Assembly: GCF_009649075.1 (NCBI RefSeq)
Contig: NZ_CP045737.1
Coordinates: forward strand, 1,674,001-1,738,000
Length of the DNA stretch: 64,000 nt
Direction of reading: 5' to 3'
Source: Aeromicrobium yanjiei
GTDB lineage: Bacteria; Actinomycetota; Actinomycetes; Propionibacteriales; Nocardioidaceae
The translations under genes and the position numbers were made by a program. The notes under the pieces are model-generated. The model saw only the letters and a program-made list of their open reading frames with translations. It ran no database searches and was not told where the DNA came from. Of this stretch, positions 42,633 to 51,288 are shown one piece after another. The stretch's first letter is position 1, and the number at the start of each line of letters is the position of its first letter.

Positions 42633-44309
42633 TCAGATGGGCACTGCCCAGGCCACCTGGGTGCCTCCGCCGGGAGCCTCCTGCAGTGCGAACGTCCCGC
42701 CCAGGGCCTCCGCACGGCGGCGGAGGTTGGCCAGGCCGCTCAGCTCGTTGCCCCGGCCCGGACCGATCCCGTCGTCCGTGACCTCGACGCTGACCTCATG
42801 GGGCGTGACCGTCACGGCGATGTCGACCCTGGTGGCCTCGGCATGACGGACGACGTTCATGAGCGACTCGGTAACGACCGCGGCCACGTCGTCCCTGCGC
42901 GTGCCCGACACGACGGTGTCCACGGGCCCGGCGAGGACCACATGGGTCGTGCCCGGGGACTGGCCGGTCACCCGGTCGATGATCTGCAGGATCCGGGTGC
43001 GGAGATTGACCGCACCCGGCCCCTCGTCATGGCGCAGCGCGAAGATGCTCTGCCGGATCTGCGCGATGGCGCCGTCGATCTCGTCGACCTGGCGGGAGAT
43101 GCGCTCGGCGGCGTCGCCGCCGAGCATCGCGCCGACTCCCTCGAGATTGAGACCGGTCGCGAACAGGCGCTGGATCACGTGGTCGTGGAGGTCGCGGGCG
43201 ATCCGGTTGCGGTCCTCGAGGACGGCCACCCGGCGCTGGCTCCGCAGCAGCTCGCGGCGCTGCAGGGACACGTTGATGTGCGTCGCGAACGACTTGCCCA
43301 TCTCCAGGTCGCGTCCGCCGAAGGCACCCCCACCGACCTCACGGCACACCACGAGCACACCGGGCGGCTGGTCGTGCCGGGTGAAGGGCACGATCATCGA
43401 CGGCCCGGACAGCGCAGGGATGGCCAGTCCGCCCAGCCCCGCACGACTCACGCCGTCGGCGAGGACCGACTCACCCCGGAAGATCGCCTCGGTCAGCACC
43501 ATCTCGTTCAACGGGAACGAGAGCTCGCTCAGGTCGCCGGCGTCATCGCCGGACGCGCGTTCGACGACGGCGTGCCCCTCGCTCGTGACCAGCGCGACGA
43601 ACGCCAGATCGGCCCCGGCCAGCGTGCGCACCTCGTCGACGATGTGGCCGATCTGGTCCTCGTCGTCGTGCTCCACGAGCCTGCGGGCCATGTCGGCAAG
43701 GGCCGACGACCAGGTCGCGCGGTAGGTCGAGGCGTCGAACAGCCGCGCGTTCTGGATCGCGATCCCGGCGGTGGCGGCGAGCGCCTCGGCCAGCTCCTCG
43801 TCAGCTGCGGTGAACGTCTCCGTCCGGCTGTCCGCGATGTAGAGGGTCCCGTAGAGCGCGTCGTGCACCTTGATCGGCACGCCGAGGAAGCTGCGCATCA
43901 GCGGGTGGTGCGGCGGGAACCCCACCGACCGCTCGTCGGCGTCGACCAACGAGAGCCGGACCGGGCGCGGATCGTCGATCATGGCTCCGAGCAGACCCCT
44001 GCCCTGCGGGACGCGGCCGATCATGTCGACCACCTCCTGCTCCATCCCGGCGTGGATCAGCTCCTTGATCCGCCGTTCATCGCCGAGGATCCCGATCGCC
44101 GCGTAGCGGGCGTCGAGCAGCTCCTTGCCGACCTCCACGATTCGCTGGAGGATCTCGGCCATGTCCAGGCTGCTGGTGAGCTCGTGGTTGATCCGCACGA
44201 GGTCCCGCAATCGGTCGTGCGAGTAGGCCGCGTCCGGAACCCGGGCCGGCACATGCATCGTTGTGTGGTCTCGTGACCGTCCTGCGCTCCCCGGCCTGGA
44301 TGCGTCCAT
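42633..44309 (-). CDS. devS: DosS/DevS-like sensor histidine kinase with heme-type GAF domain
   Basis: A 558-residue soluble kinase. GAF-A (about residues 45-190) keeps the heme ligand pattern of M. tuberculosis DosS: FPPHHP gives H135 as the equivalent of His149, and GTLY gives Y157 as the equivalent of distal Tyr171, with the same 22-residue spacing. GAF-B spans about 200-345. The HisKA_3 phosphoacceptor is H375 in IARDLHDHVIQRLF. The HATPase shows VTESLMNVVRHAEA and DDGIGPGRGNELSGLANLRRRAE. It should phosphorylate the DosR-like regulator in response to low O2, NO or CO. ATG 44309 follows GAGGGAG. Unlike in mycobacteria it is convergent with, not downstream of, the regulator. Confidence 0.93.
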   Translation of the reverse strand: MDASRPGSAGRSRDHTTMHVPARVPDAAYSHDRLRDLVRINHELTSSLDMAEILQRIVEVGKELLDARYAAIGILGDERRIKELIHAGMEQEVVDMIGRVPQGRGLLGAMIDDPRPVRLSLVDADERSVGFPPHHPLMRSFLGVPIKVHDALYGTLYIADSRTETFTAADEELAEALAATAGIAIQNARLFDASTYRATWSSALADMARRLVEHDDEDQIGHIVDEVRTLAGADLAFVALVTSEGHAVVERASGDDAGDLSELSFPLNEMVLTEAIFRGESVLADGVSRAGLGGLAIPALSGPSMIVPFTRHDQPPGVLVVCREVGGGAFGGRDLEMGKSFATHINVSLQRRELLRSQRRVAVLEDRNRIARDLHDHVIQRLFATGLNLEGVGAMLGGDAAERISRQVDEIDGAIAQIRQSIFALRHDEGPGAVNLRTRILQIIDRVTGQSPGTTHVVLAGPVDTVVSGTRRDDVAAVVTESLMNVVRHAEATRVDIAVTVTPHEVSVEVTDDGIGPGRGNELSGLANLRRRAEALGGTFALQEAPGGGTQVAWAVPI

Positions 44310-44513
44310 GACTGTCTCCCTCGATCGTGCTACGGCCTAACACGTTCAATAAGGCTACGCCCGAAATCCGTTGTCGGCTGGCATCGCGGCGGTCGAGGGC
44401 GCACGGGTCCCAGAATTATTTTTTTGGCAGGGGCGTTGGTCCCGGGCCACGCGGGACGACCGGCCCCGCACAGTCACCCTGCCGGCTACAGGTGCCGCAG
44501 TAGCGTGGATCAC

Positions 44514-45899
44514 GTGACCCCTCCTTCCATCGCCACGGTCGGTGAGCTGCGCGCCTCCGGCCACGTCCTGAAGTCCCTCCGAGCCGAGATCCGCGACAAC
44601 CTGCTCTCCGCGCTCCGCGAGGGACGTGATCCGTGGCCCGGGCTCCACGGGTTCGAGTCCACCGTGATCCCGCAGCTCGAAAGGGCCCTGATCGCGGGCC
44701 ACGACATCGTCCTGCTCGGGGAGCGCGGCCAGGGAAAGACGCGTCTGCTGCGCACGATGGTCGGGTTGCTCGACGAGTGGTCGCCGGTCATCGACGGCTC
44801 CGAGCTGGGCGAGCACCCGTACGAGCCGATCACGACCGCCAGCCGGCGCCGGGCCGAGGAGATGGGCGACGAGCTGCCCATCAGCTGGCGCGGACGGGAC
44901 GAGCGGTACGCCGAGAAGCTCGCGACCCCTGACACCAGCGTCGCGGACCTGATCGGCGACGTCGACCCGATGAAGGTCGCCGAGGGACGCAGCCTGGGCG
45001 ACCCGGAGACGATCCACTTCGGGCTGATCCCGCGCAGTCACCGCGGCATCGTGGCGATCAACGAGCTGCCCGACCTCGCCGAGCGCATCCAGGTCGCGAT
45101 GCTCAACGTGATGGAGGAGCGCGACATCCAGATCCGCGGCTACGTGCTGCGCCTGCCGCTCGACGTGCTCGTCGTGGCGAGCGCCAACCCCGAGGACTAC
45201 ACCAATCGCGGCCGCATCATCACGCCCCTGAAGGACCGCTTCGGCGCCGAGATCCGCACGCACTACCCGACTGAGCTGGCCGACGAGGTGGCGGTGATCC
45301 GTCAGGAGGCCGAGCTCGTCGCGGACGTGCCCGACCACCTCGTCGAGATCCTGGCGCGCTTCACCAAGGCATTGCGCGAGTCCAGCGCGGTCGACCAGCG
45401 CAGCGGCGTCAGCGCCCGGTTCGCGATCGCTGGTGCCGAGACGATCGCCGCGGCAGCGCTGCACCGGGCGACGCGACAGGGTGAGGACGTCCCAGTGGCG
45501 CGTCCGGTGGACCTTGAGACCGCGGTCGACGTGCTGGGCGGCAAGATCGAGTTCGAGTCGGGCGAGGAGGGTCGCGAGGACGAGATCCTCGACCACCTGC
45601 TCCGGACGGCCACGGCCGAGACGGTCCGCAGCCACTTCCGCGGCATCGACCTCGCGGTCCTGGTGGACGCGATCGAGGGCGGTGCGATGGTGTCCACCGG
45701 CGAGCAGGTCACCGCACGCGACTTCCTCGCCGGGCTGCCGGTGCTGGGGGAGTCCGAGCTGTACGACGAGGTGTGCGACCGGCTGGGCGCGACGAATGAC
45801 GGCCAGCGGGCCGGCGCGATCGAGCTGGCCCTGGAAGGGCTCTACCTCGCCCGGAGGGTGAGCAAGGACAGCGGGGGCGGCGAGACGATCTATGGCTAG
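44514..45899 (+). CDS. MoxR/magnesium-chelatase-like AAA+ ATPase
   Basis: A 461-residue AAA+ protein similar to the ChlI/BchI subunit. Walker A is LLGERGQGKTRLLR (about residues 65-78). HRGIVAINELPDLAERIQVAMLNVMEERDIQIRG is the Walker B/insert region typical of chelatase and MoxR ATPases, and VVASANPEDYTNRGRIITPLKDRFG is sensor 1 with the arginine finger. GTG 44514 is the chosen start. It overlaps the following VWA gene by 8 bases; such pairs act as chaperone-like complexes that insert metals or remodel protein complexes. The client is unknown. Confidence 0.88.
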   Translation: MTPPSIATVGELRASGHVLKSLRAEIRDNLLSALREGRDPWPGLHGFESTVIPQLERALIAGHDIVLLGERGQGKTRLLRTMVGLLDEWSPVIDGSELGEHPYEPITTASRRRAEEMGDELPISWRGRDERYAEKLATPDTSVADLIGDVDPMKVAEGRSLGDPETIHFGLIPRSHRGIVAINELPDLAERIQVAMLNVMEERDIQIRGYVLRLPLDVLVVASANPEDYTNRGRIITPLKDRFGAEIRTHYPTELADEVAVIRQEAELVADVPDHLVEILARFTKALRESSAVDQRSGVSARFAIAGAETIAAAALHRATRQGEDVPVARPVDLETAVDVLGGKIEFESGEEGREDEILDHLLRTATAETVRSHFRGIDLAVLVDAIEGGAMVSTGEQVTARDFLAGLPVLGESELYDEVCDRLGATNDGQRAGAIELALEGLYLARRVSKDSGGGETIYG

Positions 45900-47892
45900 G
45901 CAGAACCGTCGCCTCACGCGGGACGCCCGCTACGGCAGGTACGTCGACGGACCCGATCCGCTCGCCCCGCCTGTCGACCTGACCGAGGCGCTCGACGCGA
46001 TCGGCGAGGAGGTCATGGCGGGCTACTCCCCTGAGCGCGCGATGCGCGAGTTCCTGCGCCGTGGCGGCAAGGACCAGGCCGGACTGGACGAGCTCGCTCG
46101 CCGCGTCGCGGAGCGTCGGCGAGAGCTGGCCGAGCGGCACCACCTCGACGGCACGCTGCAGGAGGTCAAGGAGCTCCTCGACCGCGCGGTCCTGGCCGAG
46201 CGCAAGCAGCTGGCCCGCGACGTGGACATGGACGACGGCGATCGCATGCTCGCCGAGATGCAGCTGGACCACCTCCCTGCGTCCCCGGCCGCCGCGGTCA
46301 GCGAGCTGGGCGGCTACGAGTGGAGGAGCCAGGAGGCGCGCGCGGACTTCGAGCGGATCAAGGACCTCCTCGGCCGCGAGATGCTCGAGCAACGCTTCGC
46401 GGGCATGAAGGACGCCCTCGAGAACGCGACGGACGAGGACCGGGCCGCGATCCAGGAGATGCTGGGCGACCTGAACACGCTGCTCGACGCGCACCGCAGG
46501 GGCGTCGACACCCAGGAGCAGTTCGAGGAGTTCATGGCCAAGCACGGCGACTACTTCCCCGAGCAGCCCGCCACGATCCAGGAGCTCCTCGACACCTTGG
46601 CGGCGCGGGCCGCCGCGGCACAGCGCATGCGCAACTCGATGACGGCCGAGCAGCGGGCCGAGCTCGACGCGCTCGCGCAGCAGGCGTTCGGCTCTCCGGA
46701 GCTGATGCAGTCGCTCGCCGAGCTCGACGCCAACCTGCAGTCCTTGCGCCCCGGGGAGGACTGGGGAGGCTCCGAGCGCATGGACGGCGACGAAGGGCTC
46801 GGGCTCGGCGACGGGACGGGGGTCTTCCAGGACATCGCCGACCTCGACGAGCTCGCGGAGCAGCTCGCGCAGTCGTACGACGGCTCCCGCATGGACGACA
46901 TCGACCTGGACAAGGTCGCCCGTCAGCTCGGCGACGAGGCTGCGGTGGACGCCAAGACCCTCCAGGCCCTGGAGAGGGCCCTGCGTGACTCCGGGACGGT
47001 GAAGCGCGGCACCGACGGCCAGCTCAAGCTCACCCCCAAGGCGATGCGTCAGCTCGGCAAGGCGCTCCTGCGCGACGTGGCCGACAAGATGTCAGGACGG
47101 CAGGGCAACCGCGACCTGCGGCAGGCCGGCGCCGCGGGTGAGCGCTCGGGGGCGACCCGCGAGTGGGCCTTCGGGGACACCGAGCCGTGGGACGTCACCC
47201 GCACGATCACCAACGCGATCACCCGCACGGCCGGTGAGGGCGGCTCGACGGCCGCCGGTGTCCACATCGAGATCGGCGACGTCGAGGTCCAGGAGACCGA
47301 GGCCCGTACGCAGGCCTGTGTCGCGCTCCTGGTCGACACCTCCTTCTCGATGGCGATGGACGGACGCTGGGTCCCGATGAAGCGCACCGCCCTCGCGCTG
47401 CACACCCTCATCACGAGCCGCTTCCGCGGCGATGACCTGCAGCTCATCGGCTTCGGGCGCCACGCGGAGGTCATGGACATCGAGCAGCTCACCGGGCTCG
47501 ACGCGATGTGGGACAAGGGCACCAACCTGCACCACGCGCTGCTGCTCGCCAACCGGCACTTCCGCAAGCACCCCAACGCCCAGCCCGTGCTCCTGATCGT
47601 CACCGACGGCGAGCCGACCTCCCACCTGGAGTCCAGTGGCGACGTGTTCTTCAGCTATCCACCGCATCCCGTGACCGTCGCGCTCTCCGTGCGCGAGCTG
47701 GACAACTCGATGCGCCTGGGCGCCCAGACCACGTTCTTTCGTCTGGGGGAGGACCCGGGCCTCGCCCGATTCATCGACTCGATGGCACGGCGTGCGGGCG
47801 GGTCGGTCGTCGCGCCCGAGCTCGACGACCTCGGTGCCGCGGTGGTGGGCTCCTATCTCGGATCGCGCGATCCCGGCTCCTGGGCCGGTTGA
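45892..47892 (+). CDS. VWA-domain protein, partner of the AAA+ ATPase
   Basis: A 666-residue protein. The first 450 residues are highly charged and helical, with Glu/Asp/Arg-rich segments (DELARRVAERRRELAERHH, DALENATDEDRAAIQEML). The C-terminal von Willebrand A domain (about 475-655) has the MIDAS motif DTSFSM (D-x-S-x-S), a Thr in DKGTNLHH and the Asp of VTDGEPTSH, so metal-dependent binding is expected. It resembles the ChlD/CobT-like partner of chelatase ATPases. Overlap with the ATPase gene indicates stoichiometric production. Confidence 0.88.
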   Translation: MARQNRRLTRDARYGRYVDGPDPLAPPVDLTEALDAIGEEVMAGYSPERAMREFLRRGGKDQAGLDELARRVAERRRELAERHHLDGTLQEVKELLDRAVLAERKQLARDVDMDDGDRMLAEMQLDHLPASPAAAVSELGGYEWRSQEARADFERIKDLLGREMLEQRFAGMKDALENATDEDRAAIQEMLGDLNTLLDAHRRGVDTQEQFEEFMAKHGDYFPEQPATIQELLDTLAARAAAAQRMRNSMTAEQRAELDALAQQAFGSPELMQSLAELDANLQSLRPGEDWGGSERMDGDEGLGLGDGTGVFQDIADLDELAEQLAQSYDGSRMDDIDLDKVARQLGDEAAVDAKTLQALERALRDSGTVKRGTDGQLKLTPKAMRQLGKALLRDVADKMSGRQGNRDLRQAGAAGERSGATREWAFGDTEPWDVTRTITNAITRTAGEGGSTAAGVHIEIGDVEVQETEARTQACVALLVDTSFSMAMDGRWVPMKRTALALHTLITSRFRGDDLQLIGFGRHAEVMDIEQLTGLDAMWDKGTNLHHALLLANRHFRKHPNAQPVLLIVTDGEPTSHLESSGDVFFSYPPHPVTVALSVRELDNSMRLGAQTTFFRLGEDPGLARFIDSMARRAGGSVVAPELDDLGAAVVGSYLGSRDPGSWAG

Positions 47893-47920
47893 CCGACGGT
47901 CGGCTGGGTACCTGCGAGCC

Positions 47921-48142
47921 ATGAGTGACTACCAGAGCGAAGAGATCGAAGCCATCCAGTTCGTCGTCAACCGCGTCTCGGCGTACCAGGACGGTGCCGA
48001 GGAGGGATTCGTCGAGAAGGAGCTGCGCAAGGGCTTCGACGAGGCCGAGATCCAGGTGGCTCCCGAGCACGTCGACAAGCTCGCCGCGGCCATCTACGAC
48101 AAGGACGGCGACGTGTCGGCGGTCGACGTGCTGAGTGCATGA
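47921..48142 (+). CDS. Small acidic protein (73 residues), unknown function
   Basis: The protein starts MSDYQSEEIEAIQFVVNRVSAYQDG and is helical and acidic throughout. ATG 47921 lies 28 bases after the VWA gene and has GCGAG upstream; its stop overlaps the next start (ATGA), which supports it as a real gene. I know no assigned function. Confidence 0.65.
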   Translation: MSDYQSEEIEAIQFVVNRVSAYQDGAEEGFVEKELRKGFDEAEIQVAPEHVDKLAAAIYDKDGDVSAVDVLSA

Positions 48143-48627
48143 CGACCCGCGACGAGCACGTCGAGAAGCTGGTCGAGCTGACCAAGGACTCCCGGTTCTG
48201 CATGTTGACGACCGTCGACTCCGACGGCTCGCTCGTCAGCCGACCGATGTCGCGCCAGGAGGTCGACCTCGACGTCGAGATGTGGTTCATCGCGACGCGC
48301 GACTCCCGCAAGGCCCAGCACCTGCGTGCCAACCCGACGGCCGCCGTGACTGTCTCCACCGACAGCTCGTGGGTGTCGCTGTCGGGCACCGCTGAGATCG
48401 TCGACGACACCGCCAAGCTGGAGGAGCTGTGGAGCACCTTCGCCGAGGCCTGGCTGCCTGAGGGCCCGAAGGACCCCAACGCGGTCCTGGTGCGGTTCGA
48501 CGCGAGCACCGCGGAGTACTGGGACAACCCCGGCGGACGTGTCTCGACGCTGATCAGCCTCGCCAAGTCCAAGCTCACCGGCAAGCCCTATGACGGCGGC
48601 GAGAACGAGGTCGTCACCGGGCTCTGA
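48139..48627 (+). CDS. Pyridoxamine 5'-phosphate oxidase-like flavin protein (general stress protein 26 type)
   Basis: A 162-residue split-barrel protein. FCMLTTVDSDGSLVSRPMS is the first flavin-binding block of the PNPOx-like fold, and MWFIATRDSRKAQHLRANPTAAVTV the second; the last part (AEYWDNPGGRV) is that of the GS26 subfamily. It probably binds FMN or F420; catalysis of PNP oxidation is not implied. It overlaps the small acidic gene by four bases and is convergent with the MBL gene. Confidence 0.85.
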   Translation: MTTRDEHVEKLVELTKDSRFCMLTTVDSDGSLVSRPMSRQEVDLDVEMWFIATRDSRKAQHLRANPTAAVTVSTDSSWVSLSGTAEIVDDTAKLEELWSTFAEAWLPEGPKDPNAVLVRFDASTAEYWDNPGGRVSTLISLAKSKLTGKPYDGGENEVVTGL

Positions 48628-48640
48628 CCGGACCGGCGAC

Positions 48641-49474
48641 CTACGTGAGGTCGTCGTGCACGCCGCTGACCCAGTCGGCGTGCCGGTCCGCCGACCAGCG
48701 CATGATCGCCTGGGCGTCGGCGGCGATCAGGTTGCGGCCGAAGTTGCCATAGACCCGGTCGAAGGCGAACGCCTCGAGGTGTGTGGTGACCCGCTGGGCC
48801 ACGGCACCGGAGAGCGGGAGGCGGTTGGGGAAGCTGCGCATGAAGCTGAACGAGCGGCGGTCCGGGTTGGGCGCCACGGTGTCGCCGGCCAGGAGCACAC
48901 CCTTTCCCTCGGCTCCCGCTGCCCAGTGGGCCACGGCGCTGCCGGGGAAGTGACCGCCCGGCTGGGTCAGGGTGACCCCGGGCAGGATCTCGACGTCGTC
49001 GGCCCAAGTCTCGATGATCGCGTCGGGGCGGGCGACCCAGCGTTGATCGGCCTCGGCGACCAGCACCGCTGCGCCACCGAGGCGTCTGCTCCACTCCACC
49101 TGCACGCCGAACATGTGCGGGTGGCTCGCGACGATCGCCCGCACCTCGCCCAGGGCGCGGACGCGACGAGCGATGTCGTCGTCGACGAATCCGACGGGGT
49201 CCCACAGCAGATTTCCGTCCGGGGTCCGCACGAGCTTCGCCTGCTGGCCGATGCCGACGTCGGGCGACGTCGTGATGCCCCAGAGATCAGGCTCCAGCTC
49301 GACCAGCTCGGCGCGAAACCCCTCATCGGTCATCTGGTCCAGCGTGGTCCACTCCTGACCACCGGCGGGGACGTACTGGCGCTCGTCGTCGCAGATCGCG
49401 CAGACGTCGACCCGGTCGGCGTGCTCCACGGCGCAGGTGCGACAGATCCAGAACTGCTCCGCGGCATGGCCCAT
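48641..49474 (-). CDS. Metallo-beta-lactamase-fold hydrolase with N-terminal zinc ribbon
   Basis: A 277-residue protein. The N-terminus has two CxxC pairs (WICRTCAVEHAD and VDVCAICDDE), a small zinc ribbon or rubredoxin-like cap. The MBL fold follows, but the canonical HxHxDH is not intact: ASHPHMFG is the nearest, and GGHFPGSAV and LLAGDTVAPN supply later ligands. Function may therefore differ from typical hydrolases. ATG 49474 (MGHAAEQ) is preferred to an upstream start at 49573. It lies 14 bases after the flavin reductase stop, likely the same operon. Confidence 0.8.
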   Translation of the reverse strand: MGHAAEQFWICRTCAVEHADRVDVCAICDDERQYVPAGGQEWTTLDQMTDEGFRAELVELEPDLWGITTSPDVGIGQQAKLVRTPDGNLLWDPVGFVDDDIARRVRALGEVRAIVASHPHMFGVQVEWSRRLGGAAVLVAEADQRWVARPDAIIETWADDVEILPGVTLTQPGGHFPGSAVAHWAAGAEGKGVLLAGDTVAPNPDRRSFSFMRSFPNRLPLSGAVAQRVTTHLEAFAFDRVYGNFGRNLIAADAQAIMRWSADRHADWVSGVHDDLT

Positions 49475-49488
49475 GTGGTCAGGGTAGG

Positions 49489-50109
49489 TCAGGCCGGCGG
49501 CGTGGTCAGCCGTCCGACGTCCTCCGGCCGGCGGGGACGAGGTGTCGCGTGGACCGTGGGCGGCAACCCCCACTCGTCCTTGCCGAGGCGCGAGACGGGC
49601 TGAAGACGCGCCATCTCCGGGTGTCCATCCACCAAGGCGTAGTCGTCGACCGTGATCGCGACGACGGCGCCGAGCACCAGCACGGAGTCACCGAGCTCGA
49701 TCGTGGAGTGCAGCCGGCACTCCAGCGAAGCGGGCGATCCGGCGACACGCGGCGGGGCGACGCTGTCGCTGGGCTCCATCTCGATGTCGAGCCGGACAGC
49801 CTCGTTGTCGCCGGGTGCGAACGGTGCGCTGCTCGCGTTGATGAGGTCGAGCTGGGGCAGCGTCGCGAGGTTCACGACGAACTCCTCGGTCGCCAGCACG
49901 TTCGCGAGCGTGTCCTTGCGGCCGACCGAGGTCCACGAGACGATCGGCGGGTTCGCACACGCGACGCTGAAGAACGAGTGCGGCGCGAGGTTGCCGACGC
50001 CCTCCGCGGACAGCGTCGAGATCCAGGCGACCGGGCGGGGGACGACAAGGGCGGTGAGCAGCCGGTACGACTCGACGTCGGGGTCTGCGGTGTGAAAGAC
50101 GGTGCGCAT
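49489..50109 (-). CDS. Flavin reductase-like FMN-binding protein
   Basis: A 206-residue split-barrel flavoprotein. SYRLLTALVVPRPVAWISTLSAEG is the FMN-binding start of the flavin reductase-like family; NLAPHSFFSVACANPPIVSW and DTLANVLATEEFVVNLA are conserved blocks. Usually supplies reduced flavin or acts on small aromatic substrates; the substrate is open. I take ATG 50109 (MRTVFHTA). It is transcribed with the MBL gene. Confidence 0.87.
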   Translation of the reverse strand: MRTVFHTADPDVESYRLLTALVVPRPVAWISTLSAEGVGNLAPHSFFSVACANPPIVSWTSVGRKDTLANVLATEEFVVNLATLPQLDLINASSAPFAPGDNEAVRLDIEMEPSDSVAPPRVAGSPASLECRLHSTIELGDSVLVLGAVVAITVDDYALVDGHPEMARLQPVSRLGKDEWGLPPTVHATPRPRRPEDVGRLTTPPA

Positions 50110-50196
50110 CGCCCCATCCTTGCCTGAGGAGCCGGGAACGGCACGTCGCATCTGCGCCCGCGTGAACCCCCCATCAAGGCGATCCGAGGCCGTATC

Positions 50197-51288
50197 GTGA
50201 TCCCGGGTGCTCCATCGGGCCCGGCACGCACCCGCACGACGTCCGAGATCGAGGTGACCCCCATCGTGTCCCAGGCAGGCTCCGCGACCGGGACGACGGT
50301 GCGCCCGCGGGTCCAGGCATCGCGCTGGTGGGTCCCGACGTGGGCAGTGGTGGTGGTCTTCGGTGCGGTCGCCCTGTGGCGCTCACGCCAGGTCGACGTG
50401 CCGTTCCGTGATCCCGACGGGCGGGTCTTCATGTCCCGCATCGCGCTCTCGCTCGGGATCCTCGTCGTCCTGATCGTCCTCGACGGGGTCGTCCGGGCCC
50501 GGCGCGGCGGCTGGAGCCTGCGTCGTACGCGGGAGGCCATCTCGACGCGGTGGACGCGGGACCGGGTGCTGCTCGCGGTCACCGGCCTCCTGGCGTACCA
50601 CCTCGTCTACACGTCCTACCGCAACCTCAAGAGCTGGAACGCCTTCCGGACCCAGCACGACGACGCGCTCGTCGACAGCGACCGATGGCTCTTCTTCGGC
50701 CACAGCCCGGCGGTGCTGCTGCACGACCTGTTCGGCCGGGACGTGGCCCCGCACGTCTTCCGGGCGATCTACGAGTCGTTCTCGGTCATGGTGCCGATCT
50801 CGTTCGTCGCCGCCCTCGTCCTCGCGCCGCGGATCCGTGAGGGCTACGTGTTCCTCACCTCCGCGATGTGGGTCTGGATCCTCGGCGTCGCGTCCTACTA
50901 CCTGATCCCGGCGATCGGCCCGTTCGACGCCGTGCCGCAGGAGTTCGCGGGGCTGGACCGCACGAGCGTCACCGCGACCCAGGCCACGTACATGGCCGAG
51001 CGCTCCGAGCTCCTCCTCGACCCGGGCACGGCCGGCTCGTTCGCCAGCATCGGTGCGTTCGCGAGCCTGCACACCGGCTTCACGTTCCTCGTCCTGCTGA
51101 TGCTGCGCTACTACGGCCTGCGCCGGGCCGCGAACCTCATGGTCCTCTACCTCGTGGCGGTCATGGTGTCCACGATCTACCTCGGGTGGCACTACGTGCT
51201 CGACGACGTGGCCGGCCTGGCCATCGCCTGGGCCGCGGTGCGCCTCGGCCGCCTCACGGTCCACCCACCCGGGAGGTCCGCGGCGTGA
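50197..51288 (+). CDS. PAP2-superfamily membrane protein (inositolphosphotransferase Aur1-like)
   Basis: A 363-residue protein with about six helices. The phosphatase/transferase motif is FASLHTGFTF (PSxHxxF type) and GWHYVLDDVAG (SRxxxxxHxxxD type), as in Aur1/Ipt1-like lipid phosphotransferases. Acts on a lipid phosphate at the outer face of the membrane; the substrate is unknown. GTG 50197 with GAGG upstream is used; GTG 50254 is a possible later start. It overlaps the glycosyltransferase by four bases (GTGA). Confidence 0.85.
   Translation: MIPGAPSGPARTRTTSEIEVTPIVSQAGSATGTTVRPRVQASRWWVPTWAVVVVFGAVALWRSRQVDVPFRDPDGRVFMSRIALSLGILVVLIVLDGVVRARRGGWSLRRTREAISTRWTRDRVLLAVTGLLAYHLVYTSYRNLKSWNAFRTQHDDALVDSDRWLFFGHSPAVLLHDLFGRDVAPHVFRAIYESFSVMVPISFVAALVLAPRIREGYVFLTSAMWVWILGVASYYLIPAIGPFDAVPQEFAGLDRTSVTATQATYMAERSELLLDPGTAGSFASIGAFASLHTGFTFLVLLMLRYYGLRRAANLMVLYLVAVMVSTIYLGWHYVLDDVAGLAIAWAAVRLGRLTVHPPGRSAA

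Noticed and set aside
44410-44425. T-rich run (TTATTTTTTT) as a terminator of the DosS-like gene or upstream message
   Set aside because: No stable stem precedes it in either direction; it is more likely an AT-rich promoter element of the ATPase gene.
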